Shown: positions 1 to 7,157 of the stretch, one piece after another
Numbering within the stretch: position 1 is the stretch's first letter
Layout: every line of letters starts with the position of its first letter
From: an uncultured Eubacteriales bacterium
GTDB taxonomy: Bacteria; Bacillota; Clostridia; Peptostreptococcales; Anaerovoracaceae
Length of the DNA: 32,594 bases
Direction of reading: 5' to 3'
Assembly (NCBI GenBank): GCA_902790905.1
Contig: CADATO010000021.1
Coordinates: 1-32,594 of the forward strand
Made by a program: the position numbers and the translations under genes
Notes under the pieces: generated by a model
What the model was told of the DNA's origin: nothing
The model's database searches: none
Seen by the model: the letters and a program-made list of their open reading frames with translations, nothing else

Positions 1-10
1 TTTTGGTATC

Positions 11-30
11 TGCTATCAATTTGCTATCAA
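11..30. repeat. Tandem TGCTATCAA direct repeats beyond the guaA 3' end
   Basis: The 9-mer TGCTATCAA occurs at 11-19 and 22-30, two bases apart, about 60 bases beyond the stop codon of the GMP synthase gene. The 3' end of guaA is a known insertion site for integrative elements, and short tandem repeats next to such ends often serve as arm sites for a tyrosine integrase. No integrase is visible because the window ends here, so the boundary is an inference. Confidence 0.35.
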
Positions 31-87
31 ATGCCCCGTTTCCGCTTTAAGACCCCAGTGTTTTCAAGGCTTTGCGGGTTTTGTCAG

Positions 88-1077
88 TTATTCCCACTCG
101 ACCGTTGCCGGCGGCTTGGGTGTGTAGTCGTACAGCACGCGGTTGATGCCGGGAACTTCGGTTGTAATGCGCTGCACCAGATGATCGATCAGCGCAGGAT
201 CGAGGTGCTCAACGGTGACTTCGACGACGTCGGTGGTGTTGATCGCGCGGATGATGCACGGCCAGTCAAATGTACGCTTGCCGTCCTTGATGCCGGTGGA
301 CTTGAAGTCCGGAACGACAGTGAAGTACTGCCAGACCTTGCCCTCCAGACCTGCCTTGGCGAACTCTTCGCGCAGGATCGCGTCGGACTCGCGGACTGCT
401 TCCAGTCTGTCTCTTGTGATCGCGCCGGGGCAGCGGACACCAAGACCCGGACCCGGGAAGGGCTGACGTTCTACCATGTTCTCCGGCAGACCGAGCGCCT
501 TGCCGACCACGCGGACTTCGTCCTTGAACAGGATGCGGACCGGCTCGATCAGCTCAAAGTCGAGATCTTCCGGCAGACCGCCTGCATTGTGGTGCGCCTT
601 GATGCCGGCTTCGCTCTCGAGAACGTCCGGCCAGATGGTGCCCTGCGCCAGGAACTCGATGCCGTCCAGCTTGCGCGCTTCCTCGGCAAAGACTTCGATG
701 AATTCGCCGCCGATGATCATTCTCTTCTGCTCGGGGTCGGTCACACCCGCCAGCTTGTCGAGGAACCGGTCGGTCGCATCGACGTAGATCAGGTTGGCGT
801 TCATGTTATTTCTGAAGACTTCGATGACCTGCTCCGGCTCACCCTTTCTGAGGAGGCCGTGGTTGACGTGCACGCAGACGAGCTGCTGGCCGATCGCCTT
901 GATGAGCAGGGCTGCGACGACGCTGCTGTCGACACCGCCAGAGAGCGCGAGGAGAACCTTCTTGTCCCCGATCTCATCCTGCGCCAGCTTGATCTGCTCT
1001 GCGATGAACGCATCCGCCTGCTCCTTCGTGGTGATGCGCGCCATCCCGTCCGGTCTTCTGATCTTTGTTACATCCAT
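88..1077 (-). CDS. guaA: GMP synthase, stand-alone ATP-pyrophosphatase subunit
   Basis: This enzyme activates XMP with ATP and aminates it to GMP in the cytoplasm, in purine synthesis. The 329-residue product has the PP-loop SGGVDSS at residues 46-52, the QPFPGPGLGVR segment at about 205-215 and the GuaA C-terminal signature KPPATVEWE. The usual bacterial enzyme has about 510 residues, with an N-terminal glutamine amidotransferase domain. Here that domain is absent: the protein begins about 40 residues before the PP-loop, and the upstream DNA belongs to a thioesterase gene. It therefore resembles the separate subunit of archaeal GMP synthases and needs a partner encoded elsewhere, or free ammonia. 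An AAAGGA ribosome site lies 9 bases before the ATG. It may share a transcript with the three small genes upstream. Confidence 0.9.
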   Translation of the reverse strand: MDVTKIRRPDGMARITTKEQADAFIAEQIKLAQDEIGDKKVLLALSGGVDSSVVAALLIKAIGQQLVCVHVNHGLLRKGEPEQVIEVFRNNMNANLIYVDATDRFLDKLAGVTDPEQKRMIIGGEFIEVFAEEARKLDGIEFLAQGTIWPDVLESEAGIKAHHNAGGLPEDLDFELIEPVRILFKDEVRVVGKALGLPENMVERQPFPGPGLGVRCPGAITRDRLEAVRESDAILREEFAKAGLEGKVWQYFTVVPDFKSTGIKDGKRTFDWPCIIRAINTTDVVEVTVEHLDPALIDHLVQRITTEVPGINRVLYDYTPKPPATVEWE

Positions 1078-1128
1078 ATTGGTTGGTCCTTTCTGCCCGG
1101 TCAGGCCTTTCTGTGAGTACTTTGTTAT

Positions 1129-1509
1129 CTACTTATTATTTGTTTTTTCCTGGAATCGCTCAGCATCCACGATAAATCTCTCGTGCATGCCCGATCCGAT
1201 CACGCCCCGTTCGTCCGAGGCGGTCACTGCGAATGTGAGTTTGCGGCCGTCAATGGCGACGAGCTCGCTCTCGCAGGTGACGGTCATGCCTAGGGGCGTG
1301 GCCGCCGAGTGCTTGATGTCGAGCGCGGTGCCGACGGTCGTCTGGCCGGGCTCGAGGTGCGATTCCACGCTCATCACCGCGGTCTTCTCCATCAGCGCCA
1401 CCATCGCGGGCGTCGCAAATACGTCAAGAGAGCCGCTGCCCATCGTCTTCGCGGAGTTGCTTTCGGCAGCGGTGACGGTCTCTTTTCCTTTGATCCCTGT
1501 TGTCAGCAC
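1129..1509 (-). CDS. Hotdog thioesterase, fluoroacetyl-CoA thioesterase (FlK)-like
   Basis: The 126-residue product has the length and sequence pattern of the FlK-like hotdog thioesterases (for example GTALDIKHSAATPLG and ERGVIGSGMHERF). These enzymes hydrolyse small acyl-CoA esters, and the bacterial members are mostly uncharacterised. The start is GTG, with GGAGGA eight bases upstream inside the end of the cupin gene; only one base separates the two genes, so translation is probably coupled. A copy of the octamer GGAATCGC lies in its 3' coding end. The fold assignment is good; the substrate is unknown. Confidence 0.75.
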   Translation of the reverse strand: MLTTGIKGKETVTAAESNSAKTMGSGSLDVFATPAMVALMEKTAVMSVESHLEPGQTTVGTALDIKHSAATPLGMTVTCESELVAIDGRKLTFAVTASDERGVIGSGMHERFIVDAERFQEKTNNK

Positions 1510-1510
1510 G

Positions 1511-1867
1511 TTACTTGTCCTCCGAGTGATCGAAATAGATCAGCGCCATGAACTCGAGGTCCTCGTCGCTCTCGTTGGCAATGCCATGGGACTGGCCGGG
1601 CTCGATGATGCAGCAGTCGCCCTCGTGGACTTCCACCACGCTGCCGTCCGGCTCGGTGAACATGCCGGTGCCCTTCAGGATGTAGTACGGCTCCGTCTCA
1701 CCGGTATGGGTGTGCACGCCGACACTGGCCCCCGGAGGCAGTACAACACGCGCATAAAGACGCGCTGCGCCGAGGAGTTCTTCTTCGGTGGCGATGCAAT
1801 AGTTGTAAGCGGTCCCGTTGCCGCCCTGTGCATGTTCCTTTTCAACGAGGATGGGTTTGCGGATCAT
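1511..1867 (-). CDS. Small single-domain cupin protein
   Basis: The 118-residue product is a single cupin barrel. The first metal-binding motif is visible as HTHTGETEPYYILKGTG (two histidines and a glutamate) and the second as EPGQSHGI. Proteins of this kind are metal-binding isomerases, dioxygenases or small-molecule sensors; nothing here tells which. The start ATG has AGGAGG directly upstream, and the DNA between them is formed by a copy of the repeated octamer GGAATCGC (1869-1876). It lies between a zinc-ribbon gene 28 bases upstream and the thioesterase gene one base downstream, so the three probably form one transcript. Confidence 0.8.
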   Translation of the reverse strand: MIRKPILVEKEHAQGGNGTAYNYCIATEEELLGAARLYARVVLPPGASVGVHTHTGETEPYYILKGTGMFTEPDGSVVEVHEGDCCIIEPGQSHGIANESDEDLEFMALIYFDHSEDK

Positions 1868-1895
1868 AGCGATTCCTCCTTATTCATACGACAGT

Positions 1896-2126
1896 TTATT
1901 CGAGGTTAAACTCAGCGAATACCTTGCGGCATGTGTCGCAGCGGTATGCCTTAAAGCGTTCCTCCGGGTCACCGTTGCCCTTGATGCGGGTCATAAAGCC
2001 AAGCATGCCTTTCTCTTTGACCGGCGTTTCGCCTTCCGCAACAAATCTCCTCACGGGCACAGCCGGGGTGGTGTCGACCTCGAGCTTGCCGGGGGTCATT
2101 TCATTCTGGCAATATGGGCACTTCAT
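1896..2126 (-). CDS. Small zinc-ribbon protein (DUF6487-like)
   Basis: The 76-residue protein has one CPYC pair at residues 3-6 and a second CDTC pair at 63-66, which is the layout of a zinc ribbon. The segment between them (FVAEGETPVKEKG and ERFKAYRC) resembles small clostridial zinc-ribbon proteins grouped as DUF6487. No function is known for these. A strong AGGAGG site precedes the ATG. It is the first gene of the likely zinc-ribbon, cupin, thioesterase and guaA run. A perfect inverted repeat lies just upstream of its ribosome site. Confidence 0.7.
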   Translation of the reverse strand: MKCPYCQNEMTPGKLEVDTTPAVPVRRFVAEGETPVKEKGMLGFMTRIKGNGDPEERFKAYRCDTCRKVFAEFNLE

Positions 2127-2141
2127 GGTGGGCCTCCTTTC

Positions 2142-2164
2142 AAAATAACATCTGTCGTTATTTT
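2142..2164. promoter_or_regulatory. Perfect inverted repeat AAAATAAC-N7-GTTATTTT
   Basis: Arms of 8 bases at 2142-2149 and 2157-2164 flank a 7-base spacer. The repeat sits immediately upstream of the ribosome site of the zinc-ribbon gene and about 50 bases beyond the msrA stop codon. It is too AT-rich for a good terminator stem, so an operator for the zinc-ribbon operon is more likely. The binding protein is unknown. Confidence 0.45.
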
Positions 2165-2215
2165 ACCACGATAGCTGCTGCAAAGGACAGGAATTTGCGG
2201 TCTGCCGGCGCATTT

Positions 2216-2836
2216 TTAGTCGCCCGTCTCCTCTGCCGCTTTGTCCATGGCATATTGACGGAAGAAATACTTCTTGGGAATGTGGCAGTATCCGAACGGG
2301 CGCTTCTCGAGGTACTTCTGATGGTATTCCTCAGCTGGATAGTAGCTGCGGAGCGGCTCGATCTCTGTGGCCAGCTGCGCACCGAGTTCCTCTTCCCTCG
2401 CAGCGGCCGCTTCGCGAATCGCGGGCAAAAGTTCCCCCGCGGCGGATTCCTCATAGTAAATGCCGGTACGGTACTGCACGCCGGTGTCCGGTCCCTGTCT
2501 GTTCACTGCGAGCGGGTCGATGACATCAAAATAGTAGCCGAGCAGTGTCTTTGTCGGCAGGACCTTTGGGTCATAGACCACCTTCACGGTCTCCGCAAAG
2601 CCGACGCCCGCGCAGACAGTGTCGTAGTACGGCGGATTGTCTTCGGAAAACACGTATTCTTCCCAGACATCCTTCGCCCCTGAGGTGCCGGTCACGCCTG
2701 CGCCTTCTGCCAGATCAAGCCGGACGCTGGCCGGACCGTTCGCATAGCCAACCTCGGTGCTTTCCACACCGCGGAACTGATCAAAGTATTTCTGGACGCC
2801 CCAGAAGCATCCGCCAGCCAGATATAATGTCAGCAT
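2216..2836 (-). CDS. msrA: Peptide methionine sulfoxide reductase MsrA
   Basis: MsrA reduces S-methionine sulfoxide in proteins. The catalytic motif GGCFWG is at residues 8-13 (Cys10), and a further cysteine in GYCHI lies near the C-terminus. The start at 2836 is chosen because AAAGGAG lies just upstream and a TATAAT box (2886-2891) sits inside the longer open frame, which would place transcription start after the upstream ATG. The protein has 206 residues. Compared with the usual VGYANG...NPTYEDVC region, there is an extra segment of roughly 27 residues (ASVRLDLAEGAG to VFSEDN) before NPPYYDTVC. The gene is divergent from mutY. Confidence 0.92.
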   Translation of the reverse strand: MLTLYLAGGCFWGVQKYFDQFRGVESTEVGYANGPASVRLDLAEGAGVTGTSGAKDVWEEYVFSEDNPPYYDTVCAGVGFAETVKVVYDPKVLPTKTLLGYYFDVIDPLAVNRQGPDTGVQYRTGIYYEESAAGELLPAIREAAAAREEELGAQLATEIEPLRSYYPAEEYHQKYLEKRPFGYCHIPKKYFFRQYAMDKAAEETGD

Positions 2837-2885
2837 GCCAGGCTCCTTTCCGCACTGCACACCGCAGGTGCTTTCTTCTACTGCT

Positions 2886-2912
2886 ATTATACCATGTGCG
2901 GGTTGCAATCAA
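2886..2912 (-). promoter_or_regulatory. Probable msrA promoter
   Basis: On the minus strand a perfect TATAAT (2886-2891) is preceded by TTGATT (2907-2912) with a short 15-base spacer. It lies between msrA and the divergent mutY. The -10 box is convincing; the -35 box is weak because of the spacing. Confidence 0.5.
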
Positions 2913-2948
2913 CGTGCCGCTTCCCATAAAATATAGGCGGTGCAAGAT

Positions 2949-4214
2949 ATGAAAACAAATGATCCGGGCTATGAGAACAATCCCGCATCCAGGGAATTAT
3001 ATGCGGAGCATGAGACTGCCGGGCTGACCGGCCGCCTTCTGCTCTGGTATGAAAAGAACCGGCGGATCCTCCCGTGGCGCGAGGACCCGACGCCTTACCA
3101 TGTCTGGATTTCGGAGATCATGCTGCAGCAGACCCGTGTTGAGGCCGTGAAGGGGTACTATGCGCGTTTCCTGGAATCGCTCCCCGACATCGCCGCACTG
3201 GCTGCCGCGGACGAAGACACCTATCTGAAACTGTGGGAGGGGCTCGGCTACTACAGCCGTGTCCGCAACCTGCACAAGGCCGCCGTGGTCCTCATGGAGG
3301 ACTATGGCGAGCAGATGCCCGCCAGCGCGGCCGATCTTAGAAAACTGCCGGGGATCGGCCCGTACACGGCGGCCGCGATCAGCTCCATCGCATTCGGCGA
3401 ACCTGTCGCCGCCATCGACGGCAACCTGCTGCGCGTCTTTGCCAGACTCACCTGCTACGAAGACAGCATCTTGACACCGCAGGCGCGCAAAGACGCCGAG
3501 GCGTTTTTCGGGCCGCTGATCGAGCTCGCCAATGCCGAACATCTCGGCGATGATCTTGTCACTTTCGACACCTCTCCCGGCGCCTTCAACCAGGCCCTGA
3601 TGGATCTCGGCGCGACGATCTGTCTGCCGAATGCGGCGCCGCTCTGCAACAAGTGCCCGCTCGCTGCTTTCTGCCGTGCCCACGCGGAAGGCCGGGAGAC
3701 AGAACTTCCCAACCGTCCCGCCAAGGCGAAGCGCACCATCGAAGACATAACCGTTTTCCTGATCCGCTTTAAGGGCGGCATCCTGCTGCGCAAACGCCCG
3801 GACACCGGCCTGCTCGCCAGCCTGTACGAATTCCCGAACGTGCCCGGCCACCTCAAAAAAGCGGACGCCCTGCGCACCGTGGAAGAGATGGGATTCGGCC
3901 CGCTGCGCATCAAAAAACTCCCGCCGGCAAAGCACATCTTCACACACAAAGAATGGCACATGATCGCCTGGGAAGTGTTCGCCGACGAGTGGACGGCGTT
4001 CGACCGCACCGCACCGGAGCGGCGCACCGCGGAAGACCCAGCCCCCGTGCAAGGTGCTGCGGCGCCCGCCGACTCTGTATCGGCGCCCGCAGACACACAA
4101 AAAGAGGCCGCCGATGACGGCCGCCTCTTCATTGCCGATATCGATGCGATCCGCGACGTCTGGTCCGTCCCGTCCGCCTTCGCCGCCTACCGCGACTACC
4201 TGACCGGCCGCTGA
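2949..4214 (+). CDS. mutY: A/G-specific adenine glycosylase MutY
   Basis: MutY removes adenine mispaired with 8-oxoguanine in base-excision repair. Visible features are the catalytic Glu in EIMLQQTR, the helix-hairpin-helix LPGIGPYTAAAI, the catalytic Asp in AIDGN, the four-cysteine iron-sulfur loop (CLPNAAPLC-NK-C-PLAAF-C, with seven residues in the first gap rather than the textbook six), and a C-terminal NUDIX-like domain starting near TVFLIRFKGG. An ATG at 2949 with AGGCGG eight bases upstream is preferred; an in-frame GTG at 2940 is possible. The C-terminal domain holds an Ala/Pro/Asp-rich insert of about 40 residues, and part of its DNA also forms the terminator of the opposing lysR gene. 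The 3' end overlaps lysR by 19 bases. Confidence 0.95.
   Translation: MKTNDPGYENNPASRELYAEHETAGLTGRLLLWYEKNRRILPWREDPTPYHVWISEIMLQQTRVEAVKGYYARFLESLPDIAALAAADEDTYLKLWEGLGYYSRVRNLHKAAVVLMEDYGEQMPASAADLRKLPGIGPYTAAAISSIAFGEPVAAIDGNLLRVFARLTCYEDSILTPQARKDAEAFFGPLIELANAEHLGDDLVTFDTSPGAFNQALMDLGATICLPNAAPLCNKCPLAAFCRAHAEGRETELPNRPAKAKRTIEDITVFLIRFKGGILLRKRPDTGLLASLYEFPNVPGHLKKADALRTVEEMGFGPLRIKKLPPAKHIFTHKEWHMIAWEVFADEWTAFDRTAPERRTAEDPAPVQGAAAPADSVSAPADTQKEAADDGRLFIADIDAIRDVWSVPSAFAAYRDYLTGR
4099..4127 (-). terminator. lysR terminator embedded in the mutY coding region
   Basis: On the minus strand a 24-base hairpin (4104-4127) has a 5-bp outer stem, one G-G mismatch, a 4-bp inner stem and a TCAT loop, followed by five T. 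It lies about 70 bases beyond the lysR stop codon and wholly inside the mutY frame. Confidence 0.75.
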
Positions 4215-5140
4215 CGATCGTCCCCGCTGCCGGCATCCGCAACGTCTTCGATGATAGCTCCTTCCGGATCGAGCGCCGCGATGTTTTCCCGCAGATACGC
4301 AATGAATCTGCGCGCAGGCGGAGAGGCCTCTTCCAGATCCGGCACATAGATGCCTTCTTCTACATATTGCGGCGGGTCAAATGGCAGCGGCACCCCATTA
4401 AACACTTTGTTTTCCATGGCCAGTTCATTCGTGACAACGATCCCGAGGCCCTTCTCCATCAGCGCGTATGCCGTATCGGTCTCCACCGTGGAGTACCGGA
4501 TATTTGCGTTGATATGAAACCGCTCGAGCAGGTCGAACACATCCGGATCCTCCCCGTAGGCAGGCATGATCAGATCCTCGCCCGACAGTTTGTAAGGCAT
4601 GACCGACTCCCCGGCCGCCAGCGGATGCTCTCTTGGGATCACACACCACATCTCATCTCTCCGCAGAGGAATGAACTGGCAGTCTACGCCATCCTGATGA
4701 CTGCAGATCACAAAGTCTGCCCCGCCGGAGGTCACCATCCGGATCAGGTCCTGCTGGACACCCTCCTGGATCCTGACCGAAACGTCCGGGTACAGTTTTT
4801 TGAAATCCCCCAGCAGCGTCGGCATGAATTTCATGGCGATACTCGAAAAAGAGCCGATCGTCACATCCCCCCACAGCAGATTACTGACTTTCGATGCCTG
4901 CCGCTCCAGACGACCGGCCGCATTGACCAGATCTTTGATAAACGGCAGGATCTGCTCTCCGGCGCGGGTCAGTTTGACCCCGCCGTGCGTGCGCGCGAAC
5001 AGGGAGAAGCCCAGTTCCTTCTCCACCACATCCACCGTATAACTGATGCCCGCCGGGGTATACCCATTCTGTGCAGCTGCCGCCGAAAAACTGCCTGTCT
5101 GGGCGACCGCCAGTACGATCTTGCATTTTTCAGTATCCAT
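4196..5140 (-). CDS. LysR-family transcriptional regulator
   Basis: The 314-residue protein has the N-terminal winged helix of LysR regulators (AVAQTGSFSAAAAQ, SYTVDVVEKELGFSLFAR, LTRAGEQ, residues about 1-65) followed by a periplasmic-binding-protein-like effector domain (VTIGSFSSIAMKFMPTLL, GADFVICSHQ, GLGIVVTNELA). The start has a purine-rich AAGGGGG site. It lies 29 bases downstream of the threonine aldolase-like gene on the same strand, so it may be co-transcribed with it and regulate it, but LysR genes are more often divergent from their target. The effector is unknown. The C-terminal tail GSGDDRQRP is probably disordered. Confidence 0.88.
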   Translation of the reverse strand: MDTEKCKIVLAVAQTGSFSAAAAQNGYTPAGISYTVDVVEKELGFSLFARTHGGVKLTRAGEQILPFIKDLVNAAGRLERQASKVSNLLWGDVTIGSFSSIAMKFMPTLLGDFKKLYPDVSVRIQEGVQQDLIRMVTSGGADFVICSHQDGVDCQFIPLRRDEMWCVIPREHPLAAGESVMPYKLSGEDLIMPAYGEDPDVFDLLERFHINANIRYSTVETDTAYALMEKGLGIVVTNELAMENKVFNGVPLPFDPPQYVEEGIYVPDLEEASPPARRFIAYLRENIAALDPEGAIIEDVADAGSGDDRQRPVR

Positions 5141-5169
5141 CGTGCGCCCCCTTGCCAGGACTTCTGCCT

Positions 5170-6207
5170 TTACAGAACCTCTTTCAATACTGCCGCCAGC
5201 GCTTCAAGCGCTGTATCGGTCGTCGCCCAGGAGGTGCAAAACCTGATCACGGTGTGATCCGCATCATACGCCTCCCAGAAGCCGTAGCCGACCTTTTCGG
5301 CGAGCGGCTCCATTTTGCTGTTCTCGATGATGACGAACTGCTGGTTCGTCTTCGACTCCATATAGAATGCAAAGCCAGCATCCGCCAGAACCTGCTGCAG
5401 CCTGCCGGCCATGTCGATGGCATGCCTGCCGAGCCGCAGATACAGTTCGTCCGTAAATAGCGTATCGAACTGCACGCCAAGCGCCCGGCCCTTCGCCAGC
5501 AGCGCACCGTGCTGTTTGACCTGCGTCACGAAATGCGCCGGCTCGTTGCCCTTTGTGAAGACCACTGCTTCGCCGAACAGCGCCCCGACTTTGGTCCCGC
5601 CGATGTAAAACACGTCCACGGTCTTTGCGATGAACGGCAGGTCTACCTCCGGCATGGCCGCGATGCCGTACCCGAGGCGCGCGCCGTCGAGGTACAGCGG
5701 CATATTGTATTGATGGCACACCTTTGCGAGCGCGGTCAGTTCGTCCCGTGTATAGAGCGTGCCCATCTCGGTCGGATGGCTGATGTAGACCAGACCCGGA
5801 AAGACCATGTGCTCGTGGTTGCCGTCTCCGTAGAACGCCGCAGCGAAAGCTTCCAGTTCGCCCGCGTCCATCTTGCCGTCGTGCGAAGGCACCGTCAGGA
5901 CTTTGTGCCCGGTGAACTCGATCGCGCCGGCTTCGTGGACCGCCACGTGCCCGGTCTGCGCCGCCACGACGCCTTCGTAGGGCGCCAGCATGGTGTCGAT
6001 GATCAGCTGGTTGGTCTGCGTGCCGCCGGAAAGCAGCGTGATCTGCGCCTCAGGACATTCACAGGCCGCACGGATCTTCTCCTTCGCTGACTCTGTGAAC
6101 GGGTCCATGCCGTAGCCTGCCGTCTGGACCATGTTGGTCCGGCTGAGCGCTTCGAGTATCTCCGGTGCCATGCCTTCATTATAATCGCATTCGAACGTGT
6201 ACCGCAT
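5170..6207 (-). CDS. Low-specificity L-threonine aldolase-like PLP lyase
   Basis: The 345-residue protein belongs to the beta-eliminating lyase family of PLP enzymes, in which threonine aldolases cleave threonine or allo-threonine to glycine and acetaldehyde. Key residues are visible: the PLP lysine in YIGGTKVGALFG (Lys206), the LDGARLGY motif (Asp174), the cofactor-stacking histidine in HEAGAIE (His91) and SGGTQTNQ for phosphate binding. The ribosome site AGAGGA precedes the ATG. A good promoter lies about 80 bases upstream, so this gene heads the unit that probably includes lysR. Other beta-hydroxy amino acids could be substrates. Confidence 0.87.
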   Translation of the reverse strand: MRYTFECDYNEGMAPEILEALSRTNMVQTAGYGMDPFTESAKEKIRAACECPEAQITLLSGGTQTNQLIIDTMLAPYEGVVAAQTGHVAVHEAGAIEFTGHKVLTVPSHDGKMDAGELEAFAAAFYGDGNHEHMVFPGLVYISHPTEMGTLYTRDELTALAKVCHQYNMPLYLDGARLGYGIAAMPEVDLPFIAKTVDVFYIGGTKVGALFGEAVVFTKGNEPAHFVTQVKQHGALLAKGRALGVQFDTLFTDELYLRLGRHAIDMAGRLQQVLADAGFAFYMESKTNQQFVIIENSKMEPLAEKVGYGFWEAYDADHTVIRFCTSWATTDTALEALAAVLKEVL

Positions 6208-6281
6208 CGCGTGTCCTCTCGTAAACTTTTATCTTTTTTGCCGTCTTCTGCAGACGCCGGGCCCTGTGTCCCGATGACCTT

Positions 6282-6310
6282 ATTGTACATGGCTGCCCGG
6301 GCCAAATCAA
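6282..6310 (-). promoter_or_regulatory. Promoter of the threonine aldolase-like gene
   Basis: On the minus strand TTGATT (6305-6310) and TACAAT (6282-6287) are separated by exactly 17 bases, a good vegetative promoter. It leaves a leader of roughly 70 bases before the ATG. Confidence 0.65.
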
Positions 6311-6369
6311 TAAACCGCCTGCAAATCCGTACATAGCCGCCGGCTGCTTCAGACTGTGCGTTTCCAACG

Positions 6370-6399
6370 AAAAAACCGGCCCCGAAAACTCCGGGCCGG
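6370..6399 (-). terminator. Terminator of the first hotdog lyase gene
   Basis: On the minus strand a 7-bp GC stem (6376-6382 with 6393-6399) is followed by six T (6370-6375). It lies about 65 bases beyond the stop codon of the hotdog gene at 6464-6889. Confidence 0.85.
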
Positions 6400-6463
6400 C
6401 TCTTTACCGTCATCTTGTGCAGCTGCGTTTCTTTCAAGCGGCAGCCTTTCCGCACAGCAGATC

Positions 6464-6889
6464 CTATCTGTTCTGGAATGCAGGGTCTGCATGCTCGATG
6501 CGCCAGCATTCTTTCGGGACCATCAGGGTGCCGGTGCCGTAAGCGCAGAGCTGGGGTTCGGGCAGAACGTCTGCAGCGCTGTCTGCACATTCCGGATCTC
6601 TGGGCAGCGTGATGTACTTGTAAGCTTCAAATTTGCAGGTCAGAGAGGTGGTGCCCACCTTTTCGATCCAGCCAGTGTACTCCATGAAGTCGCCGGCATA
6701 TACAGGTGCGGTGTAGCGGATCTCACTGTACCCAACGAAGAGGGATTCATCGCCGAACAGTCTGATCGCGAGTTCTGTACCAACATCGCCCCAAGCGGTA
6801 ACGATATGAGCACCTTCTACCAGTTCACCAGCATAGTGAGCATCAGCAGCGGACATACGGGTCTTCAGGGAAACTTTTGTACCAATCAT
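6464..6889 (-). CDS. Hotdog-fold 3-aminobutyryl-CoA ammonia-lyase-like protein, copy 1
   Basis: The 141-residue product matches the hotdog enzyme Kal of lysine fermentation, which removes ammonia from 3-aminobutyryl-CoA to give crotonyl-CoA. Recognised segments are RMSAADAHYAGELVEGA, GDVGTELAIRLFGDESLF and APVYAGDFMEY. None of the other lysine fermentation genes is in the window, so the exact substrate is uncertain; a general acyl-CoA lyase or thioesterase role is possible. A close paralogue (about 85% identical by eye) lies immediately upstream at 7158-7592. AGGAGG precedes the ATG. It has its own terminator and a possible own promoter, so the two copies appear to be separate units. Confidence 0.75.
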   Translation of the reverse strand: MIGTKVSLKTRMSAADAHYAGELVEGAHIVTAWGDVGTELAIRLFGDESLFVGYSEIRYTAPVYAGDFMEYTGWIEKVGTTSLTCKFEAYKYITLPRDPECADSAADVLPEPQLCAYGTGTLMVPKECWRIEHADPAFQNR

Positions 6890-6924
6890 TGGACTATACC
6901 TCCTCGATTTTTATGGTTTTGACA

Positions 6925-6944
6925 CGGCGTCTTCGGTGACGCCG
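6925..6944. promoter_or_regulatory. Leader hairpin upstream of hotdog copy 1
   Basis: CGGCGTC (6925-6931) pairs perfectly with GACGCCG (6938-6944) across a six-base loop. No T run follows on either strand, so it is not a terminator. It lies between the putative promoter and the ribosome site of the hotdog gene and could stabilise or regulate the leader. Confidence 0.4.
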
Positions 6945-6968
6945 CATACACCTTTATTAACTGTCTTT

Positions 6969-6997
6969 ATCATATCACTCTTTTATACACGATAGAA
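6969..6997 (-). promoter_or_regulatory. Possible promoter of hotdog copy 1
   Basis: On the minus strand TTCTAT (6992-6997) and TATGAT (6969-6974) are 17 bases apart in an AT-rich stretch between the two hotdog genes. The -35 box is weak. Confidence 0.35.
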
Positions 6998-7106
6998 TTC
7001 CGAGTTTCTTTTGACGGTTATAAGTAATTCTTAATACAAGGGGAAACACAAATACTTTCTTAAAACCAGGTCTGTTTTACCGGCGTTCCGGCAGTGCGAT
7101 TCCACG

Positions 7107-7136
7107 AAAAAACCGGCCTGCACGAGGCAAGCCGGT
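7107..7136 (-). terminator. Terminator of the second hotdog lyase gene
   Basis: On the minus strand ACCGGC and GCCGGT (7112-7117 with 7131-7136) form a stem with a short inner helix and are followed by six T (7107-7112). It separates the two hotdog genes. The octamer GGAATCGC overlaps its distal edge at 7096-7103. Confidence 0.82.
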
Positions 7137-7157
7137 CTTCTGACTGATTTGGATGAA

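Noticed and set aside
31-1116. A 361-codon plus-strand frame opposite guaA
   Set aside because: It is the antisense of a clear GMP synthase gene and has no family features.
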